Origin: Firmicutes bacterium UBA1191
GTDB lineage: Bacteria; Bacillota; Clostridia; Peptostreptococcales; Anaerovoracaceae
NCBI GenBank assembly: GCA_002310095.1
Contig: DBYH01000022.1
Coordinates: 4,349-49,754, forward strand
Reading direction: 5' to 3'
DNA: 45,406 nt
A program made the translations under genes and the position numbers. The notes below the pieces were generated by a model. It was not told where the DNA came from. It searched no databases and saw nothing but the letters and a program-made list of their open reading frames with translations. Within the stretch, counting starts at the first letter, position 1. The number at the start of each line of letters is the position of its first letter. Positions 1 through 7,958 of this stretch are shown here, in pieces.

Positions 1-132
1 GGAATCGATTCACTGGATGCAGTAGAACTGGTTATGAAGATCGAAGAGGAACTCGGCGTTCAGATGGACCTCGACAGAGATCTGGAGACAGTTGATGAGC
101 TCATCAAGTTCGTTGAAGAGAAGATGAACTAA
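1..132 (+). CDS. acpP: Acyl carrier protein, C-terminal part (5' end outside window)
   Basis: The first 43 codons of the window read in frame from base 1 to a TAA at 130-132. They begin with GIDSLDAVELV, the phosphopantetheine attachment site of acyl carrier proteins (the DSL serine is residue 4 here). The acidic helix that follows (KIEEELGV) and the tail ending in VEEKMN are normal for the family. The holo-protein carries growing acyl chains as thioesters between the enzymes encoded downstream. The start and operon promoter lie outside the window. The gene is separated from fabK by 88 bases holding a hairpin. Confidence 0.95.
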   Translation, partial: GIDSLDAVELVMKIEEELGVQMDLDRDLETVDELIKFVEEKMN

Positions 133-162
133 AATCTGAAAATAAATAATCCTTATATGAAC

Positions 163-186
163 TGACGGCCTGTTATATGGCCGTCA
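163..186 (+). promoter_or_regulatory. Perfect hairpin between acpP and fabK
   Basis: TGACGGCC (163-170) and GGCCGTCA (179-186) form a perfect 8-bp stem around an 8-nt loop. No T-run follows, so it is not a standard intrinsic terminator. In this position it could protect the abundant acpP message after processing, or reduce transcription into the enzyme genes. It could also be a protein operator. The sequence shows only the inverted repeat; the role is inference. Confidence 0.5.
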
Positions 187-220
187 ATTCACAATGCGCA
201 GAAAGCATGGAGACAAGATT

Positions 221-1165
221 ATGAAAAAAGGAAGAATAGCTGAAATGCTCGGAATCGAATATCCGATCTTTCAGGGAGGCATGGCATGGATCGCGGACGC
301 GGATCTCGCGGCCGCTGTTTCCAACGCGGGCGGTCTTGGAATCATCGCCGCCGGAAATGCCGACACAGAATATGTAAGAGGTCAGGTCAGGAAGGCCAAG
401 GAGATGACGAACAAGCCGTTCGGTCTGAACATCATGCTTCTCAGTCCGTTTGCGGATGAAATCGCGCAGATGGTCGTTGATGAGGGCGTGCAGGTCGTAA
501 CGACGGGCGCTGGTAACGCGGGCAAGTACATGAGCCTGTGGAAAGAACACGACGTCAAGGTTATCCCTGTTGTTCCTTCTGTCACGTTCGCCAAGATGGC
601 GGCGAGAACCGGAGCTTTCGCGGTCATCGCGGAAGGCGGCGAGAGTGGCGGCCACATCGGCGAACTGGCAACTATGACGCTGGTACCGCAGGTGTGTGAC
701 GCAGTCGATCTGCCTGTCATAGCGGCGGGCGGCATTGCCGACGGACGCGGCATCGCGGCCGCGCTGTCTCTGGGAGCGGAGGCGGTTCAGCTTGGAACCA
801 GATTCCTGTCAGCGACAGAGTGCAACATTCACGAGAACTACAGGAATAAGGTCTTCAAGGCCGGCGACACAGCGACTGTAGTAACAGGCAGAAGACTGGG
901 ACATCCGGTCAGAAGCATCAAAAACCAGTTTGCCAGAGAATACGGCAAGATCGAGTACACAGACATCTCAGATGAGGACCTCGATCAGTTTGCTGCAGGC
1001 AGACTGCGCATGGCTGTAGTCGAAGGCGATGAGAAGGAAGGATGCTTCCTTGCAGGTCAGAGCGCGGGTATGGTTACCAAGGAGCAGACATGCGCGGAGA
1101 TCATCGCTGACCTCATACAGGACGCAGACAGAGTATTAGGAGAGTTAAGAAAATGGGAAAAATAG
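221..1165 (+). CDS. fabK: Enoyl-ACP reductase II (FMN-dependent FabK)
   Basis: This 314-residue protein of the nitronate monooxygenase/FabK fold reduces trans-2-enoyl-ACP to acyl-ACP, the last step of each elongation cycle, using FMN and NAD(P)H. Visible features are the N-terminal YPIFQGGMAWIAD segment, the GGLGIIAAGN flavin-binding loop, the AEGGESGGHIG motif carrying the conserved histidine, and the phosphate-binding segment VIAAGGIADGRG. An upstream in-frame ATG at 194 exists, but the ATG at 221 has GGAGA seven bases ahead and gives the usual N-terminus. The stop overlaps the start of fabD by 13 bases, indicating translational coupling. FabK is the typical alternative to FabI in many Firmicutes. 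Confidence 0.95.
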   Translation: MKKGRIAEMLGIEYPIFQGGMAWIADADLAAAVSNAGGLGIIAAGNADTEYVRGQVRKAKEMTNKPFGLNIMLLSPFADEIAQMVVDEGVQVVTTGAGNAGKYMSLWKEHDVKVIPVVPSVTFAKMAARTGAFAVIAEGGESGGHIGELATMTLVPQVCDAVDLPVIAAGGIADGRGIAAALSLGAEAVQLGTRFLSATECNIHENYRNKVFKAGDTATVVTGRRLGHPVRSIKNQFAREYGKIEYTDISDEDLDQFAAGRLRMAVVEGDEKEGCFLAGQSAGMVTKEQTCAEIIADLIQDADRVLGELRKWEK

Positions 1166-2073
1166 CTTTTGTATTTGCAGGTCAGGGCGCGCAGAGCGTC
1201 GGTATGGGCAAGGACGTCTATGACGCGATTCCCGCGGCCCGCGACGTTTTCGCCAGAGCTGATGCTGTAAGACCGGAAACAAGCGCCCAGTGCTTTGAGG
1301 CGGACGCGGCTGAACTCATGCAGACCAAGAACACACAGCCATGCGTATATACTGTAGACCTGGCTATGGCGGCAGCCCTTGAAGCACAGGGCATACACGC
1401 CGACATGGCGGCGGGCTACTCCCTGGGAGAGCTGGCGGCCCTCACATACGCGGGTGCCATGTCCGTCGAAGAGGGCACCAGAGTCGTCAGTGAGAGAGGC
1501 AGACTCATGCAGATCGCCTCAGAGGCTCACGAGACGGGAATGGCTGCCGTTCTCAAACTGCCTGATGAAAAGGTGGAAGAGATATGCAGCAAGTATCCTG
1601 ACCTCTATCCTGTAAACTACAACAGCGATGGTCAGGTTTCCGTTGCCGGCGACAAGGAGCAGATCCAGGCCATGGCGGAAGACGTCAAGGCTGAGAAGGG
1701 CCTCGCCAAGATTCTGGATGTAAGCGGAGCCTTCCATTCACCTTACATGAACCAGGCCGCTGAGGATTTCGCGAAATTCCTCGAGGGAGCCGAAATCGGA
1801 GAGGTAAACATTCCTGTTTACTCGAACCGCACGGCTCTGGCTTACGAGGGTGATTACAAACAGCTTCTCGTTGAGCAGATCATCAATCCGGTCTACTGGA
1901 AGAAGCTCGTCAGAAACATGATCGATGAAGGCGTTGATACGTTCATCGAACTGGGACCTGGCAAGGCGCTGACTTCCATGATCACGAGAATTTCAAAGGA
2001 TGTGAAGATGTATCGCGTCAGCGATATGGAAACTCTTCAGAAAACAGTGGAAGGAGTAAAGAATAATGCTTAA
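1153..2073 (+). CDS. fabD: Malonyl-CoA:ACP transacylase
   Basis: This 306-residue enzyme moves malonyl groups from CoA to ACP to supply the extender unit. The GQGAQ loop lies at residues 10-14. The nucleophile motif GYSLGE places the catalytic serine at residue 90, and GAFHSP carries the catalytic histidine near residue 195. Length is standard. GGAGAG (1139-1144) sits eight bases before the ATG, inside the end of fabK. Its own 3' end overlaps fabG by 8 bases. The chain of overlaps from fabK to fabG implies one polycistronic message with coupled translation. Confidence 0.96.
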   Translation: MGKIAFVFAGQGAQSVGMGKDVYDAIPAARDVFARADAVRPETSAQCFEADAAELMQTKNTQPCVYTVDLAMAAALEAQGIHADMAAGYSLGELAALTYAGAMSVEEGTRVVSERGRLMQIASEAHETGMAAVLKLPDEKVEEICSKYPDLYPVNYNSDGQVSVAGDKEQIQAMAEDVKAEKGLAKILDVSGAFHSPYMNQAAEDFAKFLEGAEIGEVNIPVYSNRTALAYEGDYKQLLVEQIINPVYWKKLVRNMIDEGVDTFIELGPGKALTSMITRISKDVKMYRVSDMETLQKTVEGVKNNA

Positions 2074-2800
2074 TGGTAAAACAGCAGTCGTAACAGGCGG
2101 CGGCTCCGGAATCGGCAGAAAGACTGCCGTCAAGCTGGCGGAGGATGGCGCTAATATCGTCATCATCCATATGGACCCGGAAGAGAAAGTCGCTGAAGCA
2201 GTAAAAGAGATCGAAGAAAAAGGCGTCAAGGTAAAGGAAATACGCCTGAATGTCGCGGATTTTGAAGCGGTCAAGGAAACTGTAGCAGACATCGTTAAGG
2301 AATTCGGCAGCATCGACATTCTCATTAACTGCGCCGGCATCACCAGAGACGGCCTCATCGCCATGATGAAGGAAGAGGACTTCGACGCGGTAATCGGCGT
2401 AAACCTCAAGGGAACATTTAACATGATCCGTCACTGTACGCCGGTATTCATGAAGCAGAGAAGCGGATGCATCGTAAATGTATCATCTGTATCAGGACTG
2501 ATCGGAAACGCCGGACAGGGCAACTACAGCACGTCCAAGGCGGGCGTAGTCGGCCTTACCAAGTCCACAGCCAAGGAACTGGTCAAGAGGGGAGTACGCT
2601 GCAACGCGGTTGCGCCTGGGTTCATCGCAACTGACATGACGGCGAACCTCAGCGAGAAGAACCCGCTGATCGACATGATCCCGATGAGGAGAATGGGAAC
2701 CGCCGACGAGGTGGCGAATCTCATCTTCTTCCTGGCGTCAGACGCAGCAAGTTATATTACAGGCGAAGTCATCAAGGTCGATGGCGGAATAGCAATGTAA
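2066..2800 (+). CDS. fabG: 3-oxoacyl-ACP reductase
   Basis: This 244-residue short-chain dehydrogenase/reductase reduces 3-ketoacyl-ACP with NADPH. The Rossmann motif GGGSGIG is at residues 11-17, and NCAG is at 88-91. The catalytic set is visible as Ser141, Tyr154 and Lys158 (YSTSK), with VNLKG contributing Asn113. The C-terminus (ASYITGEVIKVDGG) is the classic FabG ending. The start codon overlaps the end of fabD, and fabF begins 12 bases after the stop behind an AGGAG site. Confidence 0.96.
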   Translation: MLNGKTAVVTGGGSGIGRKTAVKLAEDGANIVIIHMDPEEKVAEAVKEIEEKGVKVKEIRLNVADFEAVKETVADIVKEFGSIDILINCAGITRDGLIAMMKEEDFDAVIGVNLKGTFNMIRHCTPVFMKQRSGCIVNVSSVSGLIGNAGQGNYSTSKAGVVGLTKSTAKELVKRGVRCNAVAPGFIATDMTANLSEKNPLIDMIPMRRMGTADEVANLIFFLASDAASYITGEVIKVDGGIAM

Positions 2801-2812
2801 CAGGAGAAACCA

Positions 2813-4054
2813 ATGGACAGAAAAGTAGTAGTAACCGGAATGGGCGTCATCTCCCCTGTAGGCAATGACGTTAACACGTTCTGGAACAACGTTATTACAG
2901 GAGTGAACGGAATCGGTCCTATCACCAGATTCGACACTACTGATTACGCAGTCAAGATCGGCGCGGAAGTCAAGGACTTCGACCCGGCGGATTATATGGA
3001 AAAGGGTGAGATCAGAAGATCCGACCACAACGTCCACATGGCCGTCGCCGCGGCGACTCAGGCGGTGGCGGACAGCGGAATCGAGGGCAACTTCGATCCT
3101 GAGAGAGCGGCCGTATACTTCGGATCGGGAATCGGCGGCATCGAGACCTTCGAGAATAATTTCGATAAGCTTTTGAACAAGGGACCAAGATTTGTGTCTC
3201 CTTACTTCATTCCGATGATGATCCCGAACATGGCGGCAGGTACCATCGCCATCAGATACGGAATGAGGGGCCCGGCCCTTCCGTCAGTATCGGCTTGCGC
3301 ATCGGGCACCAACGCCATCGGAGAAGCCCTCAGGCTCATCAGACACGGCTATGCCGACGTAGTCATAACGGGCGGAACAGAGGCGGCGCTCACGAGAACC
3401 GGCCTTTCGGGATTTATCAAGATGCAGGCGCTGAACATGACTGACGACGTGAACAGAGCAAGCCTCCCGTTCAATCTGGAGAGAGGCGGCTTCGTCATCG
3501 GCGAAGGCGCAGGCGCGCTGGTCGTTGAGAGCGAAGAGCACGCAAAGGCAAGAGGAGCTAAAATCTACGCCGAGCTGGCAGGATACGGCTCTACATGCGA
3601 CGCTCACCACATGACAGCACCTGATCCTGAAGCAAAGGCAGGCGCAAAGGCCATCAAGGATGCTTACGATGAGTGCTGCAAGGAAGGAATCATCGATCCG
3701 TCGAGAGTTTATGTGAACGCTCACGGAACAGGTACCCCGCTCAATGACAAGTCTGAGACTATCGCCCTCAAGAGAGTATTCGGCGACGACGCGTACAAGC
3801 TGCAGATCAGCTCGACTAAGTCCATGACCGGACACATGCTGGGCGGTACCGGCGCTGTAGAAGCTGTCGCTTCAATACTTACAATCAAAAACGGGATCGT
3901 TCCTCCGACAATCAATCTGGACGTTCCGGATCCGGAATGCGATCTTAACTACACACCGAATGTTGCTGTGGAAGGAGAGTTCGACTGCGCACTTTCAACT
4001 TCCCTCGGATTCGGCGGACACAATGCATGTATAGGATTCAACAGATATGAATAA
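2813..4054 (+). CDS. fabF: Beta-ketoacyl-ACP synthase II
   Basis: This 413-residue condensing enzyme of the thiolase fold extends acyl-ACP by two carbons with malonyl-ACP. The catalytic triad is clear: Cys162 in SACASGT, His304 in NAHGTGTPLND and His341 in MTGHMLGG, with Lys336 in SSTKS. The acyl-pocket gate segment GSGIGG (about 105-110) and the C-terminal GFGGHN are conserved. The stop overlaps the start of fabZ by 8 bases. A second, more divergent condensing enzyme follows fabZ. Confidence 0.95.
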   Translation: MDRKVVVTGMGVISPVGNDVNTFWNNVITGVNGIGPITRFDTTDYAVKIGAEVKDFDPADYMEKGEIRRSDHNVHMAVAAATQAVADSGIEGNFDPERAAVYFGSGIGGIETFENNFDKLLNKGPRFVSPYFIPMMIPNMAAGTIAIRYGMRGPALPSVSACASGTNAIGEALRLIRHGYADVVITGGTEAALTRTGLSGFIKMQALNMTDDVNRASLPFNLERGGFVIGEGAGALVVESEEHAKARGAKIYAELAGYGSTCDAHHMTAPDPEAKAGAKAIKDAYDECCKEGIIDPSRVYVNAHGTGTPLNDKSETIALKRVFGDDAYKLQISSTKSMTGHMLGGTGAVEAVASILTIKNGIVPPTINLDVPDPECDLNYTPNVAVEGEFDCALSTSLGFGGHNACIGFNRYE

Positions 4055-4490
4055 AGAAGAATTAATGAAAATACTGCCTCACAGAGACAATATGCTGCTC
4101 GTAGAGGAGGCCGAAGTTGTTACTGAAACAGATAAAGAAGGTAACGAGAAGAAAGTATCTTACGGCAAGTATCACGTCCGCGGGGACGAGTTCTTCCTGC
4201 AGGGACACTTCCCGGGAAATCCTATAGTACCGGGCGTGATTCTCTGCGAGATGATGGCACAGTCCTCATGCGTACTTCTTCAGGATGTTGTAGAGGAAGG
4301 AACAGGGACAATGTTCACAGGACTCAATAATGTTAAATTCAGAAGTCCTGTGCTGCCGGGAGACACATTCGAGTCAAAGTGCGAGATTACCAAAGCGAAG
4401 CCGCCATTCTATTTCGCCCAGGGCGAAGGCCGCGTCAACGGCAAGGTGGCGGTAAAGGCTGATTTTTCATTCGTGCTTGTGAAGGAGTAG
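4047..4490 (+). CDS. fabZ: 3-hydroxyacyl-ACP dehydratase
   Basis: This 147-residue hot-dog-fold enzyme dehydrates 3-hydroxyacyl-ACP to enoyl-ACP. LPHRDNMLLVE opens the protein. GHFPGNPIVPGV carries the catalytic histidine (His54), and CEMMAQ carries the glutamate (Glu68). Residues 27-44 hold a charged loop with a short acidic/basic insertion that is slightly longer than usual. Only two bases separate its stop from the next gene, so it belongs to the same message. Confidence 0.95.
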   Translation: MNKEELMKILPHRDNMLLVEEAEVVTETDKEGNEKKVSYGKYHVRGDEFFLQGHFPGNPIVPGVILCEMMAQSSCVLLQDVVEEGTGTMFTGLNNVKFRSPVLPGDTFESKCEITKAKPPFYFAQGEGRVNGKVAVKADFSFVLVKE

Positions 4491-4492
4491 TA

Positions 4493-5710
4493 ATGGATAA
4501 AAAACTAGTAATAACCGGCATGGGTGCAGTAACTCCAATCGGCATAGGAGTCGGTGAGTACTGGGATAATTTAATGGCCGGTAAGACGGGAATCGATTAC
4601 ATCAAGACTATAGATACCGAAGAGCTCCCTATCAAATTCGCCGGTGAGGTCGACTTCAACCCTAAAGACTTTATTCCGCGCAAAAAAGCCACTGAGATGG
4701 ACAGATTCATGCAGATGGCGTACATCGCTGCGGGCGAAGCAATTTCAGAGGTTGAAATCGATCCTTACAGAACGGGAATCATCGTAGGAACAGCGCTCAA
4801 CGGTATCACCACCATAACCGGAACTGAAAGGGCTTACCTTGAATCCGCGAGCAAGAAAGTCGGACCGAGATTTCTTCCGAAATCCCTGGGCAACGTCTGT
4901 GCTTCACAGATTGCGATCGAACACAATATTCACGGTCCCAGCATGACGCTTAATACTGCCTGTGCTTCAGGCGGAGACGCAATCACGCTTTCGGCCATGA
5001 TGATCAGGGCAGGCTTTGCGGACATGATGGTGGCTGTAGGAGGAGAGGCTCCAACAGAGCCGATTCTGATTCAGTCTCTCGCTTCCGCAAAGGCTTTGAG
5101 CACCAGAAATGACGAGCCTCAGAAGGCCTGCAGGCCTTTCGACATTGACAGAGACGGATTCGTAATAGGTGAAGGCGGAGGCGCGATAGTAATCGAAACC
5201 GAAGAACACGCAAAGGCAAGAGGCGCGAAGATCTACGCTGAACTTGTCGGATTTGGAAACAACACAGACGCCTACCATCCGGTAACGCCTCGACCAGACG
5301 GAGAAGGCGAGATTCTGTGCATGAAGCAGGCAATCGAAATCGGAGGCATAAAGCCGGAAGACATTGGCTACATAAACAGCCACGGCACAGCGACTCACAA
5401 AGGCGACATAGCTGAAACAGAAGCTGTCAAGGCGGTGTTCGGAGACGCGGCAGCCGACCTGGTACTTAATTCAACCAAGGGAGCGACGGGGCACATGATG
5501 GGCGCCGGCGGCATAACCGAAGTCATCACCTGCATAAAGTCGATCGAAACGGGACTTATTGCAGCGACGCTCAATCTGGATAATCCTGATCCTCTGTGTG
5601 ATCTGAATTACGTATCAAAGGTAACTTTCAAGAAACTTGAATACGCCATGTCAAATGCTTTCGGCTTCGGAGGACAGAACTCAAGTATAATCGTCGGAGC
5701 GTACAAATAG
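4493..5710 (+). CDS. fabF: Second beta-ketoacyl-ACP synthase (FabF paralogue)
   Basis: This is a 405-residue condensing enzyme with an intact triad: Cys157 in TACASGG, His297 in NSHGTATHKGD and His334 in ATGHMMG, with Lys329. It should therefore be active rather than a chain-length factor. It differs from the first FabF at the acyl-pocket gate, where GSGIGG is replaced by GTALNG (99-104), and in the segment after the nucleophile. This suggests a different acyl-chain or partner preference, perhaps an initiation or long-chain role, which is inference. It starts 2 bases after fabZ and ends 1 base before the MarR gene, so it is co-transcribed with the operon. Confidence 0.92.
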   Translation: MDKKLVITGMGAVTPIGIGVGEYWDNLMAGKTGIDYIKTIDTEELPIKFAGEVDFNPKDFIPRKKATEMDRFMQMAYIAAGEAISEVEIDPYRTGIIVGTALNGITTITGTERAYLESASKKVGPRFLPKSLGNVCASQIAIEHNIHGPSMTLNTACASGGDAITLSAMMIRAGFADMMVAVGGEAPTEPILIQSLASAKALSTRNDEPQKACRPFDIDRDGFVIGEGGGAIVIETEEHAKARGAKIYAELVGFGNNTDAYHPVTPRPDGEGEILCMKQAIEIGGIKPEDIGYINSHGTATHKGDIAETEAVKAVFGDAAADLVLNSTKGATGHMMGAGGITEVITCIKSIETGLIAATLNLDNPDPLCDLNYVSKVTFKKLEYAMSNAFGFGGQNSSIIVGAYK

Positions 5711-5711
5711 C

Positions 5712-6176
5712 ATGAGTGATTACAACAGCAAGTTAAATGCCGTCCTGACGGACGCATATCATAACGCGCTCCTTGCTGAGGAGACCAAGAGAAAGTACAG
5801 CAGCGGAAACTTTACTTTCAGAGACCGGAACGCTGTAACTTTTATCATGGGCTTCAGAAATGGAACCAATATCAGCAGTGTGGCGGACTTCCTTAAGATT
5901 TCACGCCCATCTGCTACAATGACCATCAAGAAGCTCGAGAAGAATGGTCTCGTCGAGAGAAAAGTGGATCCTTCGAACCACAGAAACACCATCGTGAAGG
6001 TGACGCGGAAGGGCAGGATATATGCCCGATACCAGCAGAAATACAGCGAAGAAATGGCAAAAGCCCTTAGCGAGAACCTGTCACCTGAAGAGATGGATGC
6101 GCTTTACGAAGGACTGTGCAAACTGAATCAGTTCTTCGCCGACACCATCAAGGAGTCGAACATGAAACACAAATAG
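5712..6176 (+). CDS. MarR-family regulator at the end of the fatty-acid operon (FabT-like)
   Basis: This 154-residue winged-helix protein has the MarR pattern: an N-terminal helix pair, NISSVADFLKISRPSATM as the recognition-helix region (about 52-70), then the wing VERKVDPSNHRNT, and a C-terminal dimerisation helix. In Streptococcus-type operons a MarR regulator, FabT, sits at the 5' end and represses fab genes with acyl-ACP as co-repressor. Here the regulator is last, one base after the second fabF. Autoregulation through read-through of the operon is a reasonable inference. No operator can be judged because the operon promoter is outside the window. Confidence 0.85.
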   Translation: MSDYNSKLNAVLTDAYHNALLAEETKRKYSSGNFTFRDRNAVTFIMGFRNGTNISSVADFLKISRPSATMTIKKLEKNGLVERKVDPSNHRNTIVKVTRKGRIYARYQQKYSEEMAKALSENLSPEEMDALYEGLCKLNQFFADTIKESNMKHK

Positions 6177-6190
6177 TGAAAACATGACGA

Positions 6191-6221
6191 AAACCCGCAG
6201 ACATGAGTCTGCGGGTTTTTT
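6191..6221. terminator. Bidirectional terminator between the fab operon and trpB2
   Basis: AAACCCGCAGAC and GTCTGCGGGTTT form a 12-bp perfect stem with an ATGA loop, followed by TTTTTT on the plus strand. On the minus strand the 3' flank is also T-rich. It ends both the plus-strand fab operon and the convergent trpB2 transcript. Confidence 0.92.
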
Positions 6222-6247
6222 GCTGCGATGGTTTAGGCTGCCTTTGC

Positions 6248-7621
6248 TTATTCTACCGGCGGCAGGGTTTCGAAGTACTTTTCGAGTTCTTCGTCGGTCG
6301 GGATGTAGTCGTCCATCGTTCCGTTGTGGAACTTCTCGTAGGCGACCATGTCGAAGTAGCCTGTTCCTGTCAGTCCGAATACGATGGTCTTCTCCTCACC
6401 GGTCTCAATGCACTTTTTGGCCTCGTCAAGAGCGACCTTGATTGCGTGTGAACTCTCCGGAGCAGGGAGAATTCCCTCGACTCTCGCGAATTCCTCGGCA
6501 GCAGCGAATACCTCTGTCTGAGGCACTGAAATGGCTTCCATCAGACCGTCGTCATACAGTTGTGAGAGAACAGGGCTCATGCCGTGGTATCTCAGACCGC
6601 CCGCGTGGTTAGGAGCAGGGATGAATCCGCTGCCCAGAGTGTACATCTTTGCCAGAGGGCAGACCTTGCCTGTATCGCAGAAGTCGTAGGCGTACCTGCC
6701 TCTTGTGAAGCTCGGGCATGACATCGGCTCAACGGCGATGATTCTGTAATCCGCCTCGCCTCTGATCTTCTCGCCCATGAACGGCGAAATCAGTCCGCCA
6801 AGGTTGGAACCGCCGCCCGCGCATCCGATGACCATGTCAGGTACGATGCCGTACTTGTCCAGAGCGGCCTTTGTCTCGAGACCTATGATCGACTGGTGAA
6901 GCAGAACCTGATTGAGCACGCTTCCAAGAACGTATCTGTACCCCGGAGTTGAAGTGGCGACCTCGACGGCCTCTGAAATCGCGCAGCCCAGGCTGCCTGT
7001 AGTTCCCGGATGCTCTTCAAGAATCTTCTTGCCGATTTCAGTAGTTGTTGACGGCGAAGGAGTTACTTCCGCGCCGTATGTACGCATTACTTCTCTTCTG
7101 AACGGTTTCTGCTCGTATGAAACCTTGACCATGAAGACTTTGCAGTCCAGATCGAAGTATGAGCACGCCATTGAAAGAGCGGTACCCCACTGACCGGCGC
7201 CGGTCTCCGTTGTTACGCCTTTGAGTCCCTGCTGCTTGGCGTAGTACGCCTGAGCGATAGCTGAATTGAGCTTATGGCTTCCGCTGGTGTTGTTTCCTTC
7301 GAATTTGTAGTAGATCTTCGCGGGAGTCCCCAGCTTTTCCTCAAGGCAGTATGCTCTGATGAGAGGTGACGGTCTGTACATCTTGTAGAAGTCGCGGATC
7401 TCTTCCGGAATCTCGATGTAAGGATCAGTGTCGTTCAGCTCCTGCTTGCAGAGCTCCTCGCAGAATACAGGTGAAAGCTCTTCGAGGGTCATCGGCTGAT
7501 GTGTTCCCGGGTGAATGAGAGGGGCAGGCTTGTTCACCATGTCCGCTCTCACGTTGTACCATGCCTTTGGCATCTCATTTTCTTCAAGGTATATCTTATA
7601 AGGTATTTCTTTAGCAGTCAT
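6248..7621 (-). CDS. trpB: Tryptophan synthase beta-like PLP enzyme, TrpB2 type
   Basis: This 457-residue fold-type II PLP enzyme is clearly longer than canonical TrpB (about 400) and has the TrpB2 N-terminal extension with PSPLIRAYCLEE. PLP Lys117 lies in GSHKLNSA. The phosphate loop is CAGGGSNLGG, and TETGAGQWG is the active-site loop. TrpB2 enzymes condense indole with serine, or with O-phosphoserine in an archaeal case, to give tryptophan, and they work without TrpA. No trpA or other trp gene is nearby, which points to indole salvage. AAAGGAG precedes the ATG. The transcript begins about 330 bases upstream and passes a Trp-codon leader peptide and a terminator, so expression is very probably controlled by tryptophan supply. 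Confidence 0.92.
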   Translation of the reverse strand: MTAKEIPYKIYLEENEMPKAWYNVRADMVNKPAPLIHPGTHQPMTLEELSPVFCEELCKQELNDTDPYIEIPEEIRDFYKMYRPSPLIRAYCLEEKLGTPAKIYYKFEGNNTSGSHKLNSAIAQAYYAKQQGLKGVTTETGAGQWGTALSMACSYFDLDCKVFMVKVSYEQKPFRREVMRTYGAEVTPSPSTTTEIGKKILEEHPGTTGSLGCAISEAVEVATSTPGYRYVLGSVLNQVLLHQSIIGLETKAALDKYGIVPDMVIGCAGGGSNLGGLISPFMGEKIRGEADYRIIAVEPMSCPSFTRGRYAYDFCDTGKVCPLAKMYTLGSGFIPAPNHAGGLRYHGMSPVLSQLYDDGLMEAISVPQTEVFAAAEEFARVEGILPAPESSHAIKVALDEAKKCIETGEEKTIVFGLTGTGYFDMVAYEKFHNGTMDDYIPTDEELEKYFETLPPVE

Positions 7622-7713
7622 TTTTCTGCTCCTTTCATATTCATGTTTATTGGTTGCATCAGTGTAATAATATATTTAGGTGTTTTATGGCGTCTTTGGT
7701 TTTCTATAATCAT

Positions 7714-7755
7714 TTATTCGGCGCGGCAGCGCCATGTCTTAGAGCGGATCATCAT
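7714..7755 (-). CDS. Possible second mini-ORF in the trpB2 leader (13 codons)
   Basis: Just after the attenuator terminator, a strong GGAGGA precedes ATG ATG and a 13-codon frame, MMIRSKTWRCRAE, that stops at TAA. It holds one Trp codon. It lies in the untranslated stretch between terminator and trpB2, so ribosome loading here could influence readthrough RNA. Nothing else supports coding, and it may be accidental. Confidence 0.25.
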   Translation of the reverse strand: MMIRSKTWRCRAE

Positions 7756-7775
7756 TTCTTCCTCCGGTACTTATT

Positions 7776-7807
7776 AAAAAAGCGGCTTCAGGTCAACCTG
7801 TGCCGCT
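7776..7807 (-). terminator. Attenuator terminator upstream of trpB2
   Basis: Reading the minus strand, AGCGGC and GCCGCT close a hairpin whose inner part contains CAGGT/ACCTG, followed by at least six T. It stands between the leader peptide and trpB2, 155 bases before the gene, so it can only act on the trpB2 transcript. Its inner core CAGGTTGACCTG is almost the same as the core of the other aromatic attenuator (CAGGTTAACCTG at 9782-9793). Confidence 0.85.
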
Positions 7808-7836
7808 AACGTTCTATCCTTAAAGTGGTTTCAGAT

Positions 7837-7850
7837 ACTCAGCATCGCAA
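7837..7850 (-). promoter_or_regulatory. Candidate switching segment of the trp attenuator
   Basis: On the minus strand this segment reads TTGCGATGCTGAGT and continues into ATC. AGTATC is complementary to GATACT, which covers the Tyr codon and the base before the Trp codons of the leader peptide. A ribosome stalled on the Trp codons would cover GATACT and free this segment. UGCUGA here could then pair with UUAGCG at the base of the terminator and prevent its formation. The pairings are short and were found by eye. The words TTGCGATG and GCTGAGT recur in the second attenuator. Confidence 0.5.
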
Positions 7851-7857
7851 GATGGCC

Positions 7858-7926
7858 TTACAATTCATCAGTTGTAAAGCTGCTCCACCACCAGTATCCG
7901 TTTGTTATTGCTTTTGTAATAACCAT
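7858..7926 (-). CDS. Tryptophan leader peptide (22 aa, three consecutive Trp codons)
   Basis: A 22-codon frame begins MVITKAITNG, continues YWWWSSF and ends TTDEL before TAA. GGAGAGG (7930-7936) supplies a good ribosome site, and a near-consensus promoter lies 33 bases upstream of the ATG. Three TGG codons in a row preceded by a Tyr codon are the signature of a ribosome-stalling sensor of charged tRNA-Trp. The stop lies about 50 bases before the terminator. I infer classic transcription attenuation: scarcity of charged tRNA-Trp stalls the ribosome, prevents the terminator and allows trpB2 expression. Confidence 0.88.
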   Translation of the reverse strand: MVITKAITNGYWWWSSFTTDEL

Positions 7927-7958
7927 AGTCCTCTCCGATAAGTCTTCTTTATGGGACT

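Noticed and set aside
173..655. 160-codon minus-strand open frame opposite fabK
   Set aside because: Fully overlapped by fabK, no ribosome site, and composition typical of an antisense shadow.
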